A stretch of 32,378 nucleotides of DNA from CAZJYI01 sp964550025 (lineage in GTDB: Bacteria; Verrucomicrobiota; Kiritimatiellia; UBA8416; CAYOBW01), in assembly GCA_964550025.1 (NCBI GenBank), contig CAZJYI010000131.1, forward strand, positions 1 through 32,378. The letters are read 5' to 3'. The notes beneath the pieces are model-generated. The model did no database searches. It was not told the DNA's origin and saw only the letters and a list, made by a program, of their open reading frames with translations. The translations under genes were made by a program, and so were the position numbers. This document shows positions 9,001 to 15,598 of the stretch, one piece after another (the stretch's first letter is position 1; each line of letters opens with the position of its first letter).

Positions 9001-10311
9001 GTCGCTGCCGGCCGTGGCCGTATCACCCGCCAGCACCACGTCAACTGATGAAGGGGATGTCCTCACCCCGGTGCGGACGACCGTTACCGTGTTGTTCGTC
9101 GCCGTCGTGTCCCCTTCCGGCGTCGAGAAGGCGGCCTGGGTGAAGTCAAAGTACGTATTCGTGTCCACGGTGAACTGCCAGGTATAGGGCGTTTCGAGTG
9201 CAAGAGCCGTTGAGCTTTGCAGGTTTGTCGTCAGGGTCACCGTGACCTCTTCGCCGCCGGCGAAGTCCTGGCTCGGGTCGAATGTGACGACGGTGCCGTT
9301 CACGCTGTAACTGCCGGTGATCGCCCCGGAAACCGACCCCGTCACGGCGAACGAGGCCGGACCCACCGTCCCGGCGTCCATCGAATCGCTGAATGTCACC
9401 GCCACATCGGCATCGGGCAAGACGTCAACCGCGTTCGTGCCGGGCGTGTGGGAGTCGACGGTTGGGGGACCCGACGGCGTGAAGCTGCCGGCGCTGACGC
9501 CCCACTTGCTCTGGAGATAGTATCCCACCTGCTCAAGCTCTTCATCGGAGAGGGCGACGCTGTAGACGACGATCTCCGCGATCGTGCCGTTGACCATGTT
9601 GGCGTCGTCATAATACGCGCGATTGCCGTTCCATCCACCACCGACCTTCGTGTAAACGCCCGTGGCGGGGATCCCGCTGAGCGGACTGTTGTTGAGACCG
9701 GCCGAGGTTTGTGTTGCCGGCGTGGGGCCGTTCCTGAAGAACTCGACATCGCCGTACCCCTGGTTGGCTTCCGTGCGCCAGACGCCGATGGCCGCGCCGA
9801 CACCGTACAGCCCGTGGTTCCCGAACACTCGATTACCGTTGTTAAAGCGCCAGCTCGAGTCGCTTTGGAATCCAAGGATGTACCCGCCATTTGGGTTTCC
9901 GGATTTGCCGAACTGCAATGATCGTGCGTTGCTCGACTGGTCGGTAACGATGAACACGGTCACACCGGGGTTGCCCGTGAATCCCAGGGCATCGGCGCGG
10001 TACAGGTACTGGCTTCCACTGAAGCTGAGCACCGGCAGTCCGTTCATCGTGCTGCCGGTCGTGGGATGATCGGCGGCGTTGCTCTGGGAGACGTCATGGC
10101 CGTTCCCAGACCGATCGACCCACGTCGCGGTGCCGCTGGTCACCAACGTCCCGCCGGACGTGCCGTCGCCGTCAACGTCGTTGGCGTCCAGCCACAGCGC
10201 GAGATCGTGCGTGACCGGAACGCCGGCGCCGTGAGCATGTGGCAGCTCTGACAGGCCGAGAAGACCGTTGACAACAAGAACGGTTACCAGGGGTACGGGA
10301 GTGAAACGCAT
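3076..10311 (-). CDS. Giant secreted surface protein: LamG, Big_5, three Calx-beta/FG-GAP propeller blocks, GEVED
   Basis: A 2411-residue exported protein, probably cell-surface or adhesive. Residues 1-28 form a signal peptide. About 35-275 is a LamG/concanavalin-like domain, and 285-385 a bacterial Ig-like (Big_5) domain. Three copies follow of a block made of a Calx-beta pair (PEGDTT, VELDETI and TLEGNETLEL motifs, probably Ca-binding) and an FG-GAP-like propeller. The blades are about 56 residues each (WTQLGADIDGEAAGD...SADGNTVVIGA...GHARVYRFDGTS). I count 6, 7 and 7 blades, 20 in all, with propellers at about 614-948, 1192-1580 and 1822-2212. A GEVED domain occupies 2220-2397, and the protein ends NPPTLFIFK. 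A weak SD (AAAGGAA) precedes the ATG. A candidate ECF-type promoter lies about 155 bp upstream. The ligand is unknown; a catalytic role looks unlikely. Confidence 0.92.
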   Translation of the reverse strand: MRFTPVPLVTVLVVNGLLGLSELPHAHGAGVPVTHDLALWLDANDVDGDGTSGGTLVTSGTATWVDRSGNGHDVSQSNAADHPTTGSTMNGLPVLSFSGSQYLYRADALGFTGNPGVTVFIVTDQSSNARSLQFGKSGNPNGGYILGFQSDSSWRFNNGNRVFGNHGLYGVGAAIGVWRTEANQGYGDVEFFRNGPTPATQTSAGLNNSPLSGIPATGVYTKVGGGWNGNRAYYDDANMVNGTIAEIVVYSVALSDEELEQVGYYLQSKWGVSAGSFTPSGPPTVDSHTPGTNAVDVLPDADVAVTFSDSMDAGTVGPASFAVTGSVSGAITGSYSVNGTVVTFDPSQDFAGGEEVTVTLTTNLQSSTALALETPYTWQFTVDTNTYFDFTQAAFSTPEGDTTATNNTVTVVRTGVRTSPSSVDVVLAGDTATAGSDFTAGTLTLNFAAGETTKNVPIEILGDAVVELDETINLSFTNFSGTGQAGLTQPTAVLTLANDDSATLTIADTSVVEGDTTTSLVFSVTLDAAVDVGLTCNYATLDGTAEDENGSGDYQSTTGVVSFAGTLNEVHTITVPVTGDTTLEGNETLELLLDGLQASDRGISLAGPLNVPDTWTQLGADIDGEAAYDTSGRAVRVNADGTTVVIGAPLNDGNGCIAGHARIYRFDGTSWTQLGADIDGEAAGDRFGYSVGLSADGNTAVIGTPYNDGGGSSAGHARIYRFDGTSWTQLGDDIDGEAAGDLSGYSVDLSDDGNTVAIGATRNDGSNGNDSGHVRVFRFDGTSWIQLGEDIDGEAGGDQSGWSLGLSGNATTVVIGAPYNADGGGAAGHARVYRFDGTSWTQLGADIDGEAGTDFCGEAAAASADGNTVVIGARGNDGNGNGAGHVRVYRYDGTSWTQLATDIDGEAGGDQSGWSADVSGDGTTIIVGAYDNDDNGHNSGHARVFRYSAGGVKATGTIEDDEIGYDFAQASFAVNEGDVTGVSNEVQVVRTASHVASSVDVALADDTATAGSDYTAGPVTLNFGIGETTKAVPIEILGDAVVELDETIDLSFTNFSGSGQAGLTTATAVLTLLNDDSATLTIADTSVVEGDMTTSLVFTVTLDAAVDVGLTCDYATIDVTAEDENGDGDYQSTTGVVSFAGTLNEVHTITVPVTGDDTLEPNETLELILQDIATSGRAVSVTGSTIVPETWTQMGADIHGEAAYDSCGGAVAVSEDGNTVVLGAAQNDGGASGSGHARVFRFDGTSWIQLGGDIDGAAANDYNGASVSVNADGNTIAIGASGTDGNGYDSGHVQVYRLVGNTWTQLGGDMVGEAAYDRSGSAVDLSADGNTVIIGAGGNDGAASDAGHARVYRFDGTAWTQLGADIDGEAVGDRSARNAVGISADGHTVVIGALFNDGNGLSSGHARIYRFDGTAWTQLGADIDGEAAGDASGIAVDMSADGNAVIIGADVNGGNGTAAGHARVFRFDGTSWVQVGADIDGEAAYDRSADRVSMSADGNTVIIGAGSNDGSGTDAGHARVYRFSGTAWGQVGADIDGVAEYDHCGAGVAVSANGKAVIVGAYGNDHNGTGAGQVRIFRLTPAKAKATGTIENDEMGYDFTQASVSFNEGDATRVTNAIQVVRMGTHAASSVDVVLAGDTATAGSDFTAGPITLNFAIGETTKPVPTEILGDAVVELDETIDLSLANFSGDGQAGFTQPTTVLTLANDDSATLTIADTSVVEGDTTTSLVFTVTLDAAVDVGLTCDYATIDVTAEDENGDGDYQSTTGTVSFAGNLNEVHTITVPVTGDDTLEGNETLELLLDELQASNRDVSLAGTFSLPGGWPQLGADIDGEAAGDQFGVSVDVSADGNTVIIGGPYNDGDGSNAGHAQVYRFDGTSWTQMGSDIEPGSASDLAGRAVAMSADGNTVVVGAPLNDVNGSASGRARAHRFDGTSWVQIGADIDGEAAGDWLGQAVDIDADGDTIALGAWGNDANGTASGHTRIYRFDGATWTQLGSAILGEAANDTSGKSVSISADGTTVIIGATGNDGNGTSSGHARVYRYDGTSWTQLGADIDGESSGDNSGWSVDVNADGSTVVIGAIYNSDNGTYAGQARVYRFDGTSWSQLGADIDGEAAGDGCGYSVSISADGNTILLGSNAHDGNGSNAGHARVFRYDGMSWTQLAAGMEGESANDQAAVVSLSADGGTAIIGSFYNDGNGTDAGHARIFRYLDGPVKATGTIEDDDGGDLGDLPADYGLTLLADNGAQHLLPVGLSGHVYLGATLDAETNGLESANADGDDTNADDEDGITVVGQWYEGELGGGKIEVTVTGGSGYLSGWVDWNDDNDFADAGEQVLNMSAVNAGTQTVLFDVPSGSIPDVQHYYRYARFRLSAASGPALTPTGTVLNGEVEDYLLDIDSVGRVNPPTLFIFK
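3640..5523 (-). repeat. Block 3 of the giant protein (Calx-beta pair + 7 blades)
   Basis: Begins at the codons for YDFTQASV and ends at KATGTIEDDD. Same order as blocks 1 and 2: two Calx-beta-like segments, then seven blade units with a period of about 168 bp. Long antisense frames over this block arise from its regular GC-rich codons. Confidence 0.85.
5524..7419 (-). repeat. Block 2 of the giant protein (Calx-beta pair + 7 blades)
   Basis: Begins at the codons for YDFAQASF and ends just before block 3. Seven blade units. It is 162 bp longer than block 1, which matches one extra blade. Confidence 0.85.
7420..9153 (-). repeat. Block 1 of the giant protein (Calx-beta pair + 6 blades)
   Basis: Begins at the codons for YFDFTQAAF and ends at KATGTIEDDEIG. 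Six blade units, one fewer than blocks 2 and 3, so blade number has changed by gain or loss of a whole unit. Confidence 0.85.
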
Positions 10312-10466
10312 AGCTCTGTGTTCCTTTAGTGTGTTCTACTGCAAGTGTTTGCGCCTTCGCGTGCGCATTCGGGCCATCCTCCAACGCTCTTGTGAGAGGT
10401 GACCCCTTTCCAACGAGAACGCCCGCGCCACGGAGACCGGCAGTCTCGATACTTCTCCTACATCAA

Positions 10467-10497
10467 TACGTAATCAAAACGGTCGGGAATTGTTACA
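10467..10497 (-). promoter_or_regulatory. Candidate ECF-type promoter, copy 1 (giant surface gene)
   Basis: On the minus strand TGTAACA (10491-10497) is followed after exactly 15 bp by GATTACGTA (10467-10475). The same pair with the same spacing occurs at 12109-12139 and 15599-15629. It lies about 155 bp upstream of the giant gene's ATG, leaving a long leader (10312-10466) in which I see no other gene or clear RNA element. Confidence 0.6.
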
Positions 10498-10549
10498 GGA
10501 TTGGTGTCATTTCGCGCGAAACGAGTAGCGACAACGCTTGTGTTTTCGA

Positions 10550-10864
10550 TTAGCGAAACCTGAACACGGTCCCCTGCGTTCCTGCCGCAGGAGGCTGCTG
10601 CTGTGCCGTCAGCACGACGTCGTCCCCGTCGCCACCCGCGTACGTGATGGTCGCTTCGAGGGCGGAACCGAGGAAGCTCGCAATCGTGCCGCCTTCGCCG
10701 AGGCCGGCGAACGTGCCGCTGCCGCCGGTGCGGCTGATCAGAAACTCTACACCTTCCGCCCTGTGGTCGGGAGAGACTAGGTAGACGCTGTCCGAAAAGG
10801 GGGCGAGCGGATTTCGCGGCGCGTGGACGAGCAGATTAAGTAGAAAGATCAGGTAGATAGATCA
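10550..10864 (-). pseudogene. C-terminal remnant of an autotransporter-repeat surface protein
   Basis: The minus-strand frame is open from 10861 to the TAA at 10550-10552 but has no start codon context. Its last part reads GTFAGLGEGGTI...ATITYAGGDGDDVVLTA, the characteristic end of autotransporter-associated beta-strand repeat proteins (usual G-T-F-x-G-L-x-E-G ... Y-x-G-G-D-G-N-D-V-V-L-T). A QQQPP linker and the tail GTQGTVFRFR-stop follow. Everything upstream is lost, and the open frame runs into a long hairpin at 10848-10899, a plausible rearrangement boundary. The tail matches those of three other surface-type products in this window. Confidence 0.75.
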
Positions 10865-10899
10865 AGTATGCCAGTCGACTCTTAATCTATCTACTTGAT
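10848..10899. repeat. Long AT-rich inverted repeat (19-bp stem, 14-nt loop)
   Basis: Arms atcaggtagatagatcaag (10848-10866) and cttaatctatctacttgat (10881-10899) pair over 19 positions with one G-U and one mismatch. Flanking bases carry further aagtagat-like units, so it looks like short tandem units facing each other. It is far more AT-rich than its surroundings. It could be a transcription terminator for the broken gene upstream (10945-12070) or a mobile-element scar. Confidence 0.65.
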
Positions 10900-10944
10900 T
10901 CATCCACTTCGTCTTCTCTTCCGGCGTGGCCGGTAACGGCCAAA

Positions 10945-12070
10945 TCAGCGGAACCGGAAGATCGTGCCGTTGGGCTGGGAAGCCGCAGGCTCGATCTTGA
11001 ACACGTTGTCGCTATCCAGTCCGCCTGTGTAGACGCCGGGGTTACTCGAGCCGTCAACCGCAATGCCCCACGGTCCGGTCAGTGCATTGCCCGCGCCGTC
11101 ACCCGTGCTGTCGATGAGCTCCGTGATCGCCCCGCCTGAGGTGATCTTGAACGCGTTGTTGCTGAGCTTTCCGGTAACGTAGATGTTGCCCGAGCCGTCG
11201 ATCGCGATTCCTGTCGCATCGTCAAGCGCGTTGCCTGCGCCATCGCCCGTGCTGTCGATGATCTCCGTGATGGCGCCACCTGGCTCGATTTTGAAGGCGT
11301 TATCGCTGACTCAGCCAGATACTTAAACATTTCCCGAGCCTTCGACCGCGACCTCAGACGCCGCCTGGAGTACGTTCCCCGACCCGTCGCCCGTGCTGTC
11401 GATGATCTCAGTGATGGCACCGCCAGGAGCGACTTTGAAAACATTGTCACTGCCATAGCCTGCGACATAGACGTTGCCCGAACCATCGACGGCGACGCCG
11501 TGCGGCGAGTTGAGCGCGTTGCCCGTGCCGTCGCCTGTGCTGTCAATGATCTCGGTGATTGGTTCCGCCCGGTTCGATTTTGAACACATTGTGGCTCGCA
11601 TAGCCTGGCACATAGACGTTTCCAGCGGCGTCGACGGCGACATCCGGTACGCGGTCGACCACGTTGCCCATGCCGTCGCCGGTGGCGTCAATGATCTCGG
11701 TAACGGTTCCGCCCGGCGTGATTTTGAAGGCGTTGTCGCTGGACCCGCCCGCAACGTAAACATTTCCCGAGCTGTCGACGCAGACGCCCTGCGGCGAGCC
11801 CAACGTGTTGCCCGTACCGTCGCCCGTGCTGTCGATGATCTCCGTAATCGTCCCGCCCGGCGTGAATTTGAAGACATTGCGCCTTATCCAGCCCGATACG
11901 TAGACGGTAGTCGAACTGTCGAGGGCGCTGCTGCCGACCCGCGGCCCGTCAAACGCATTGCCCGCGCCGTCGCCCGTGCTGTCAATGATCTCCGTGATGG
12001 TCTGCGCCGTAGAGACGTCTATCAACGCCCCCAACACCATCGGCAAAACCACCATCCACCTCGTCAACAT
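10945..12070 (-). pseudogene. Broken secreted seven-unit (NHL-like) beta-propeller protein
   Basis: The start at 12070 has a strong SD (AAGGAGGT, 12076-12083) and a signal peptide (MLTRWMVVLPMVLGALIDV...). Seven units of about 48 residues follow: TITEIIDSTGDGTGN...GVAVDGSGNVYVAG...DNVFKITPGG. One extra base near 11563 shifts the frame between units 3 and 4. In unit 5 a TAA (about 11322) and a TGA (about 11310) replace residues that are aromatic in sister units (VYV and SGW/SGY). All other units stay readable, and the last frame ends QPNGTIFRFR-stop at 10945. The product was probably a surface protein related in style to the giant gene. Damage looks recent, though an assembly error cannot be excluded for the frameshift. 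Confidence 0.82.
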
Positions 12071-12075
12071 GTCGT

Positions 12076-12083
12076 ACCTCCTT
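12076..12083 (-). promoter_or_regulatory. Strong Shine-Dalgarno of the broken propeller gene
   Basis: AAGGAGGT on the minus strand, 5 nt before the ATG at 12070. It fixes the start and shows that the 5' end of this pseudogene is undamaged. Confidence 0.8.
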
Positions 12084-12108
12084 CTGCTGCTGTTCTTCCC
12101 GTTTCCAA

Positions 12109-12139
12109 TACCTAATCAGAATGGTCTGGAGTTGTTACA
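12109..12139 (-). promoter_or_regulatory. Candidate ECF-type promoter, copy 2 (broken propeller gene)
   Basis: On the minus strand TGTAACA (12133-12139), 15-bp spacer, GATTAGGTA (12109-12117). The predicted transcript would start about 30 nt before the ATG and include the strong SD. Its spacer resembles copy 1 (TCC-GACC-TT), suggesting the two surface genes share an upstream ancestor or a further constraint. Confidence 0.6.
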
Positions 12140-12177
12140 TCGGTCATTCAGCATTCTCAAGTACGGACATTATTACC

Positions 12178-12207
12178 TTGTATTTTGTCCATATCGGGTC
12201 GTTATAC
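12178..12207 (+). promoter_or_regulatory. Weak sigma70-like promoter for the ATPase gene
   Basis: TTGTAT (12178-12183), 18 bp, TTATAC (12202-12207) in an AT-rich stretch between divergent genes, about 85 bp before the ATPase ATG. Both hexamers are imperfect, so this is only a candidate. Confidence 0.3.
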
Positions 12208-12292
12208 AGTACTGAAAGGGACCATTCTGGTTGGTGAATGAGTCTTGGAGCGTTCTACCCGTGGACTTGCAGGTGACGGAAAGGCGATATTC

Positions 12293-13687
12293 ATGCAACG
12301 GCGAATCATGCAGGAGTTGGTTGGATGGAAGCAACGCCCCGATCGGCGGCCCCTTGTTGTGCGGGGTGCGCGTCAAGTCGGCAAGACCTACCTGGTCGAG
12401 CAGTTTGCGCGCGAACATTTTCAGAACCTGGTCAGCGTGAACTTTGACAAGACGCCCGAGAAGGCCGGCCTTCTGCAAAGCCGTGACGTGACACAACTCA
12501 TCCGGCTGCTCGAGGTCGACTCAGGAAGTGCCGTGGTCCCCGGTCAAACCTTGATCTTTCTGGACGAGATTCAGGCCGCTCCCGAGTGGCTTCCCATGTT
12601 GCGCTACCTCTACGAGGACCGTCCCGACCTGCACGTCATCGCCGCGGGTTCGCTGCTGGAGTTCACGCTGGCCGAGCACGAGTTCTCCATGCCGGTTGGC
12701 CGCATCGAGTATCTCCACATGGGTGCGATGACATTCGAGGAATTCCTGCTCGCGATCGGTGAGAAGGCGCTTGTCGCCTTCCTCGGCGAGTGGCGGCCGT
12801 CGATCGCTTTTCCTGAGCCCTTTCACAAGAAGCTCTTGGACTACTTGCGCCAGTACCTGGTCGTCGGCGGCATGCCCGCCGCCATCCGTGCGTACTCCCG
12901 GGAAGGTCGGATCGAGGATGTCTTCCGTGTGCACCAGCTCGTTCTTCAGACGTTCGCGGACGACTTCGCCAAGTACCGGAAACGTGTCAACGTGGCACGT
13001 CTGCGCAAGGTATTCAATCGCATGCCGTCGCTCATTGGGAGGAAACTGAAGTACGTGAACATAGACCGGACGGAGAAGGCGCGAGACCTGTCGGATTGCG
13101 TGGAACTGCTGGCGATGGCACGCGTGATTCACAGGGTTCGGCACAGTTCGGGCAATGGCATGCCATTAGCGGCCGAAGCCGCTGATCGGGATTTCAAGCC
13201 GCTCTTTCTTGACTGTGGCCTTGTCTGCTCGGAGCTTGGACTGCGGCTGACGCAGCTACAGCTCGCCGACGATCTGACACTCGTGAACGACGGTGCGCTG
13301 TGCGAACAGTTTGTCGGACAGCATCTGCTCCATCAACTTCCTGCTTACATGGCGCCGGACCTGTTCTACTGGAACCGGGAGAAGCGCGGTTCATCTGCCG
13401 AGGTGGACTACCTGTTCCCGTTTGAGGGCGGGGTTTTGCCTATCGAGGTGAAGGCCGGCAAGACTGGCACGCTGCGCTCACTTCACGTGTTCCTGCAGCA
13501 GAAAGGCGCGGAGCTGGCCCTTCGTTTCAATAGCGATATGCCTTCCGCACTCGCCATCCGTGCGACCACGGCGGTCGACAAACCGGCCACGGCAAGGCTC
13601 ATATCCCTGCCGCTCTATCTTGTGGAGCAATGGCGCAGACTGATGTCAGGCGACTTCTCGGGACCCGTCGCTACCGCGGCGGTCTGA
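12293..13687 (+). CDS. AAA-family ATPase with DUF4143 domain
   Basis: The chosen ATG (12293) has GGAAAGG 8 nt upstream; an in-frame TTG at 12245 lacks an SD and adds atypical residues. Of 464 residues, 25-32 form Walker A (GARQVGKT) and 87-92 Walker B (LIFLDE, followed by IQ). The C-terminal DUF4143 part has a nuclease-fold-like signature (AEVDYLFPF, then PIEVKAGKTGTLRSL). Such proteins are widespread and patchily distributed in bacteria and archaea. Their role is not settled; DNA-related or mobile functions have been proposed. No toxin, antitoxin or nuclease partner is adjacent. It is the only plus-strand gene between minus-strand surface and signalling genes, and its 3' end overlaps the kinase gene by 17 bp tail to tail. 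Confidence 0.88.
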   Translation: MQRRIMQELVGWKQRPDRRPLVVRGARQVGKTYLVEQFAREHFQNLVSVNFDKTPEKAGLLQSRDVTQLIRLLEVDSGSAVVPGQTLIFLDEIQAAPEWLPMLRYLYEDRPDLHVIAAGSLLEFTLAEHEFSMPVGRIEYLHMGAMTFEEFLLAIGEKALVAFLGEWRPSIAFPEPFHKKLLDYLRQYLVVGGMPAAIRAYSREGRIEDVFRVHQLVLQTFADDFAKYRKRVNVARLRKVFNRMPSLIGRKLKYVNIDRTEKARDLSDCVELLAMARVIHRVRHSSGNGMPLAAEAADRDFKPLFLDCGLVCSELGLRLTQLQLADDLTLVNDGALCEQFVGQHLLHQLPAYMAPDLFYWNREKRGSSAEVDYLFPFEGGVLPIEVKAGKTGTLRSLHVFLQQKGAELALRFNSDMPSALAIRATTAVDKPATARLISLPLYLVEQWRRLMSGDFSGPVATAAV

Positions 13688-15593
13688 CCGGCACCATCCA
13701 GATGTCGCCTTCGCCCAGGCCGTTCTTGCGGCGGGAGTTGTAGAAGAGGACGGAGTCGTCGATGGCGAGCACGGGGCCGGTCTCCCACTCGACCGTGTTG
13801 ATCGGGCGACCGAGATTGAGTGGCTTTCCCCAGGGGGAGGCCGGGCTTTCACGGGTGCACATCCAGATGTCGCCAACCCCCAGGCAGCCCTTGCGTTGTG
13901 ACTCGAAGAAGAGGGCCAGGCCGTCCTCGGACAGGTGCGGTCCGCCGTCGATGCCTTTGGAGTTGACGTTCGGGCCGAGGTTGACGGGGTCACCCCAGGG
14001 CGCGTCCAGCGTTTCCCGTTCGCAGGCCCAGATGTCTTTTTCGCCTTCGCCGCCGGGCCGGTCGGACTCGAACAGGAGGGTCAGTCCGTCCGCGGAGAAA
14101 GCCGGACCGGCGTCTGCGTAGTCGCTGTTGACAGGGGCGTCGAGCCGTTCGGGTGGGCCAAACGCTTCGTCGCGCGAGCTCCGCACGCACTGCCAAACGT
14201 CGCATTTGCCGCGGGCACCCGGTCTGCTTGACGCGAAGAGAAGGGTGAGTCCGTCCGCACTGAGCGCCGGCCACCAGTCCCAGTATCCGGCGTTGCCGTA
14301 TGCGAGGGTGTGCGGGACGGCCGCGCCCCACGGCTCATCGACGCTGTTGCGCGTGGCCATCCATAGCTGGCTTCCCCTGGCCGGGCTGGGTCGTTCTGAC
14401 CCGAGTATCATCAGCAGGCCGTCCGCCGAGACCGCGGCATGCTGATCGTTGTGGAGGCTATTGACCGCGGGCCCCAGGTTTCTCGGTGCTCCGACACACC
14501 AGCCGTTCGGAAGTTCTACCATGCCCGCTGGTAACGGTCGCCGAGCAGATTCCGGTTGCGTCTTCCCGTTCTCCCGGCCATGCCGGTTGCGATAGGCGAG
14601 AGCACCTCCCACCGCCAGCAGAAGCAACGCGGCCGCGGCGCCGGCCAAGCGCCAGACGTTCCGGCGTCTGCCCGAGAGGCGCTGGACGTCGGTCCCGAAT
14701 TCGTCGGCGCGCTGGTAGCGCTCGTCGGGATCGTCCTTCGTGCTCCGCTCGACGATCCCGTCCAGGCGCCGGTCTACGGGCGCCTTTTCCGAGGGGCGGC
14801 GGGATTCCAGCGTGGGCAGCGTCCCGGTGAGCATCTCGTAGAACATGACGCCCAACGAGTAGATGTCGGCCCGGTGGTCGACGGTTGCCGTGTCGGCGAT
14901 CTGCTCCGGTGCCATGTAGCGGGCTGACCCGATGGCCAGGGCGCTGCCGGTCAGGGAGAAGTCATCCGGACCGGAACGCTCCGACAGTTTGGCCAGCCCG
15001 AAATCGGCGATCTTCACGCGGCCGTTCCGGTCGACGAGCACGTTTTCGGGCTTGATGTCACGATGAACGACGCCGTTAGCGTGGGCGTATTGCAGGGCGT
15101 CGCAGATCGTGGGAACCAGCCGCAGAGCGTCAGTCGGCGTGAGATCGCCGCCCGCGATGAGCCCACGAAGGCTGCGACCGTCAACGTATTCCATCAGGAT
15201 ATAGAGGTAGTCCTCGGTTTCGCCGACATCATGGACCTCAATGATGGATGGGTGCTCGAGCTTGGCCAGGACCTTGGCTTCGCGCATGAAGCGTTCGCGG
15301 AAAGCCGGGTCGCCGCCGTCCCGCGGTATGATCTTGACGGCGACCGCTCGGTCCAGGTTCTTCTGGCGTCCCCTGTAGACGGCTCCCATGCCGCCCCGGC
15401 CAATGAGTTGGAGTACCTCGACGGCACCGAGCTGGGCATTCACCTCTTCGACGTCGGGTGTTCGGAACGAACCGGGCGGCTGCACCGCGCAGTCGCCCGT
15501 ACCAAGCTGCATGAGACAGAACGCGCACTCTCCCCCCGGGGAACCGGTGGGGATGCGATGGCCGCACTGTGAACACGTCTGTTGATCGTCCAT
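13671..15593 (-). CDS. Membrane Ser/Thr protein kinase with Zn ribbon and extracytoplasmic propeller
   Basis: 640 residues. A Zn-ribbon (C7, C10, C23, C26) is followed by a Hanks-type kinase domain: GRGGMGAVYRG loop at 65-75, Lys87, HRDIKPEN with catalytic Asp179, DFG Asp197, APE at 228-230. One membrane helix lies at about 313-334. An exported C-terminal domain (about 365-640) has TolB/PD40-like blades (SADGLTLLFASSRPG..., SEDGLALFFESQRKG...). All kinase residues needed for activity are present. It lies directly downstream of the ECF sigma gene, the common PVC pairing, so it may phosphorylate or gate that sigma factor (inference). A candidate ECF-type promoter ends 5 nt before the ATG, implying a near-leaderless mRNA; no SD is visible. 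Confidence 0.92.
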   Translation of the reverse strand: MDDQQTCSQCGHRIPTGSPGGECAFCLMQLGTGDCAVQPPGSFRTPDVEEVNAQLGAVEVLQLIGRGGMGAVYRGRQKNLDRAVAVKIIPRDGGDPAFRERFMREAKVLAKLEHPSIIEVHDVGETEDYLYILMEYVDGRSLRGLIAGGDLTPTDALRLVPTICDALQYAHANGVVHRDIKPENVLVDRNGRVKIADFGLAKLSERSGPDDFSLTGSALAIGSARYMAPEQIADTATVDHRADIYSLGVMFYEMLTGTLPTLESRRPSEKAPVDRRLDGIVERSTKDDPDERYQRADEFGTDVQRLSGRRRNVWRLAGAAAALLLLAVGGALAYRNRHGRENGKTQPESARRPLPAGMVELPNGWCVGAPRNLGPAVNSLHNDQHAAVSADGLLMILGSERPSPARGSQLWMATRNSVDEPWGAAVPHTLAYGNAGYWDWWPALSADGLTLLFASSRPGARGKCDVWQCVRSSRDEAFGPPERLDAPVNSDYADAGPAFSADGLTLLFESDRPGGEGEKDIWACERETLDAPWGDPVNLGPNVNSKGIDGGPHLSEDGLALFFESQRKGCLGVGDIWMCTRESPASPWGKPLNLGRPINTVEWETGPVLAIDDSVLFYNSRRKNGLGEGDIWMVPVRPPR

Positions 15594-15598
15594 ACAGC

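Noticed and set aside
4975..9048. Long plus-strand ORFs of 300-513 codons opposite the giant gene
   Set aside because: They mirror the blade period of the minus-strand gene, have repetitive Val/Asp/Arg composition, no RBS and no domain; they are shadows of GC-rich regular codons.
11305..11325. Stop-codon recoding (TGA or TAA read as an amino acid) in the broken propeller gene
   Set aside because: TGA, TAA and TAG all end intact genes in this window, and the same gene also has a frameshift, so decay or error is simpler.
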